A stretch of DNA of 64,000 nucleotides, taken from assembly GCA_033557835.1 (NCBI GenBank), contig JAWQRO010000062.1:1-64000 (forward strand), in the 5' to 3' direction. The notes under the pieces were generated by a model that was not told where the DNA came from, made no database searches, and worked only from the letters and a program-made list of their open reading frames with translations. The stretch comes from Helochares maculicollis (Eukaryota > Arthropoda > Insecta > Coleoptera > Hydrophilidae). Position numbers and translations under genes: made by a program. Positions 63,470-64,000 of the stretch are shown here, in pieces (position 1 is the first letter of the stretch; every line of letters begins with the position of its first letter).

Positions 63470-64000
63470 TTTATGTCATCATAATAAGATAAATTTATTG
63501 AAACTTTCATGACCTTAACGTGAAAAAATAGTACTGTTTACTATAAACATATTACTTTATAACTATATTTATAGTTGTTGTTGCGCTAACAATATAGCTC
63601 TTTGATTAAATGAACATTATGCGAAAAGTTTATGTGCTGTATTTATTTCCATAGTAAATTCGGCGTTTAGAGCACCAAAAGTAACGTTATCATACATGAA
63701 AACAATAGAGAGACAATAATTTTTTGCAGACAGCTGGTATTAGTAAACTTGTAAAAGCTGTGAAGATTTTGGTTTCCTACAAAAATTAATTGTATTATGA
63801 CAAAGGAACAGAGTATACTAGTCAAATAACGCTTTATATTACATAAAGGTAGTAGAAAAACCAATCCAGTAGAATCAAGCTCCACAAAGGAAATTATAAA
63901 CGGTGTATTTTAATTGATTGGAATGAACTTATTTGTAGAAAACGATTACCTTGAGTGTTTCAAGATAATTTAGCAAACTTGTTGGAAAATATAAAATTTA
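63470..64000. other. AT-rich flank of the multicopy pseudogene
   Basis: No second gene or terminal repeat recognised. A 72-codon minus frame (63667-63885) is hydrophobic but without motif. Confidence 0.35.

Noticed and set aside
1..64000. CRISPR array, bacterial operons, prophage or symbiont DNA
   Set aside because: No regularly spaced identical repeats, no dense coding and no ribosome binding site pattern; all recognisable sequences are eukaryotic mobile elements.

Overview
The window looks like AT-rich, gene-poor nuclear DNA of an insect or another arthropod. It has no operon structure, no recognisable rRNA or tRNA, and no long intact reading frame (the longest is 126 codons). Everything I can name with conviction is a decayed mobile element or dispersed repeat of types common in arthropods: Jockey-like LINE, BEL/Pao, Penelope-like element, a second LINE clade, three separate Tc1/mariner copies, and an arthropod multicopy gene family. 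I found no host exon I could defend. The window is therefore most likely intergenic, or lies inside a very large intron.

Layout, left to right. 0-2.3 kb: a long hairpin (40-169), a Jockey-like reverse transcriptase relic on the minus strand (1.1-2.0 kb) and a second long hairpin (2.1-2.25 kb). 5.2-8.7 kb: two diverged same-strand copies of an unidentified, apparently protein-derived repeat. 9.6 kb: a CTCF-like site in a less AT-rich block. 13.2-14.6 kb: a broken BEL/Pao RNase H/integrase region. 17.2 kb: a short tandem repeat. 25.2-26.0 kb: a dispersed-repeat-like unit with an internal GT tract, then an AT microsatellite. 26.7 and 29.5 kb: a diverged repeat pair, with an internally deleted mariner just before the second copy. 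34.8-35.4 kb: a second mariner. 35.6-37.0 kb: a ~1.4 kb repeat, with an inverted partner at 61.07-61.97 kb. 41.4-42.7 kb: a LINE relic. 46.5-46.8 kb: a 99-codon frame of unknown nature. 50.1-50.8 kb: a Penelope-like reverse transcriptase on the minus strand. 51.6-52.3 kb: a third mariner. 62.1-63.5 kb: a pseudogene of an arthropod multicopy family of unknown function.

Between these lie two kinds of unannotated DNA. One is very AT-rich and full of stops. The other is visibly less AT-rich (about 9.2-9.9, 16.2-19.3, 31.6-34.0, 38.3-39.6, 43.4-45.9, 53.3-55.2 and 58.7-60.6 kb), carries no recognised transposon, and has many TTAATTA/TAATTAA-type homeodomain core sequences. By inference, those blocks are the best candidates for conserved regulatory DNA of a neighbouring gene.

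No functioning multi-gene system can be supported. The observations most worth following are the unidentified 5.2/8.1 kb repeat family, the inverted 35.6/61 kb repeat with its internal ~200 bp duplication, the two long hairpins, and the multicopy family at 62 kb. Element identities come from remembered family motifs, not from database searches.
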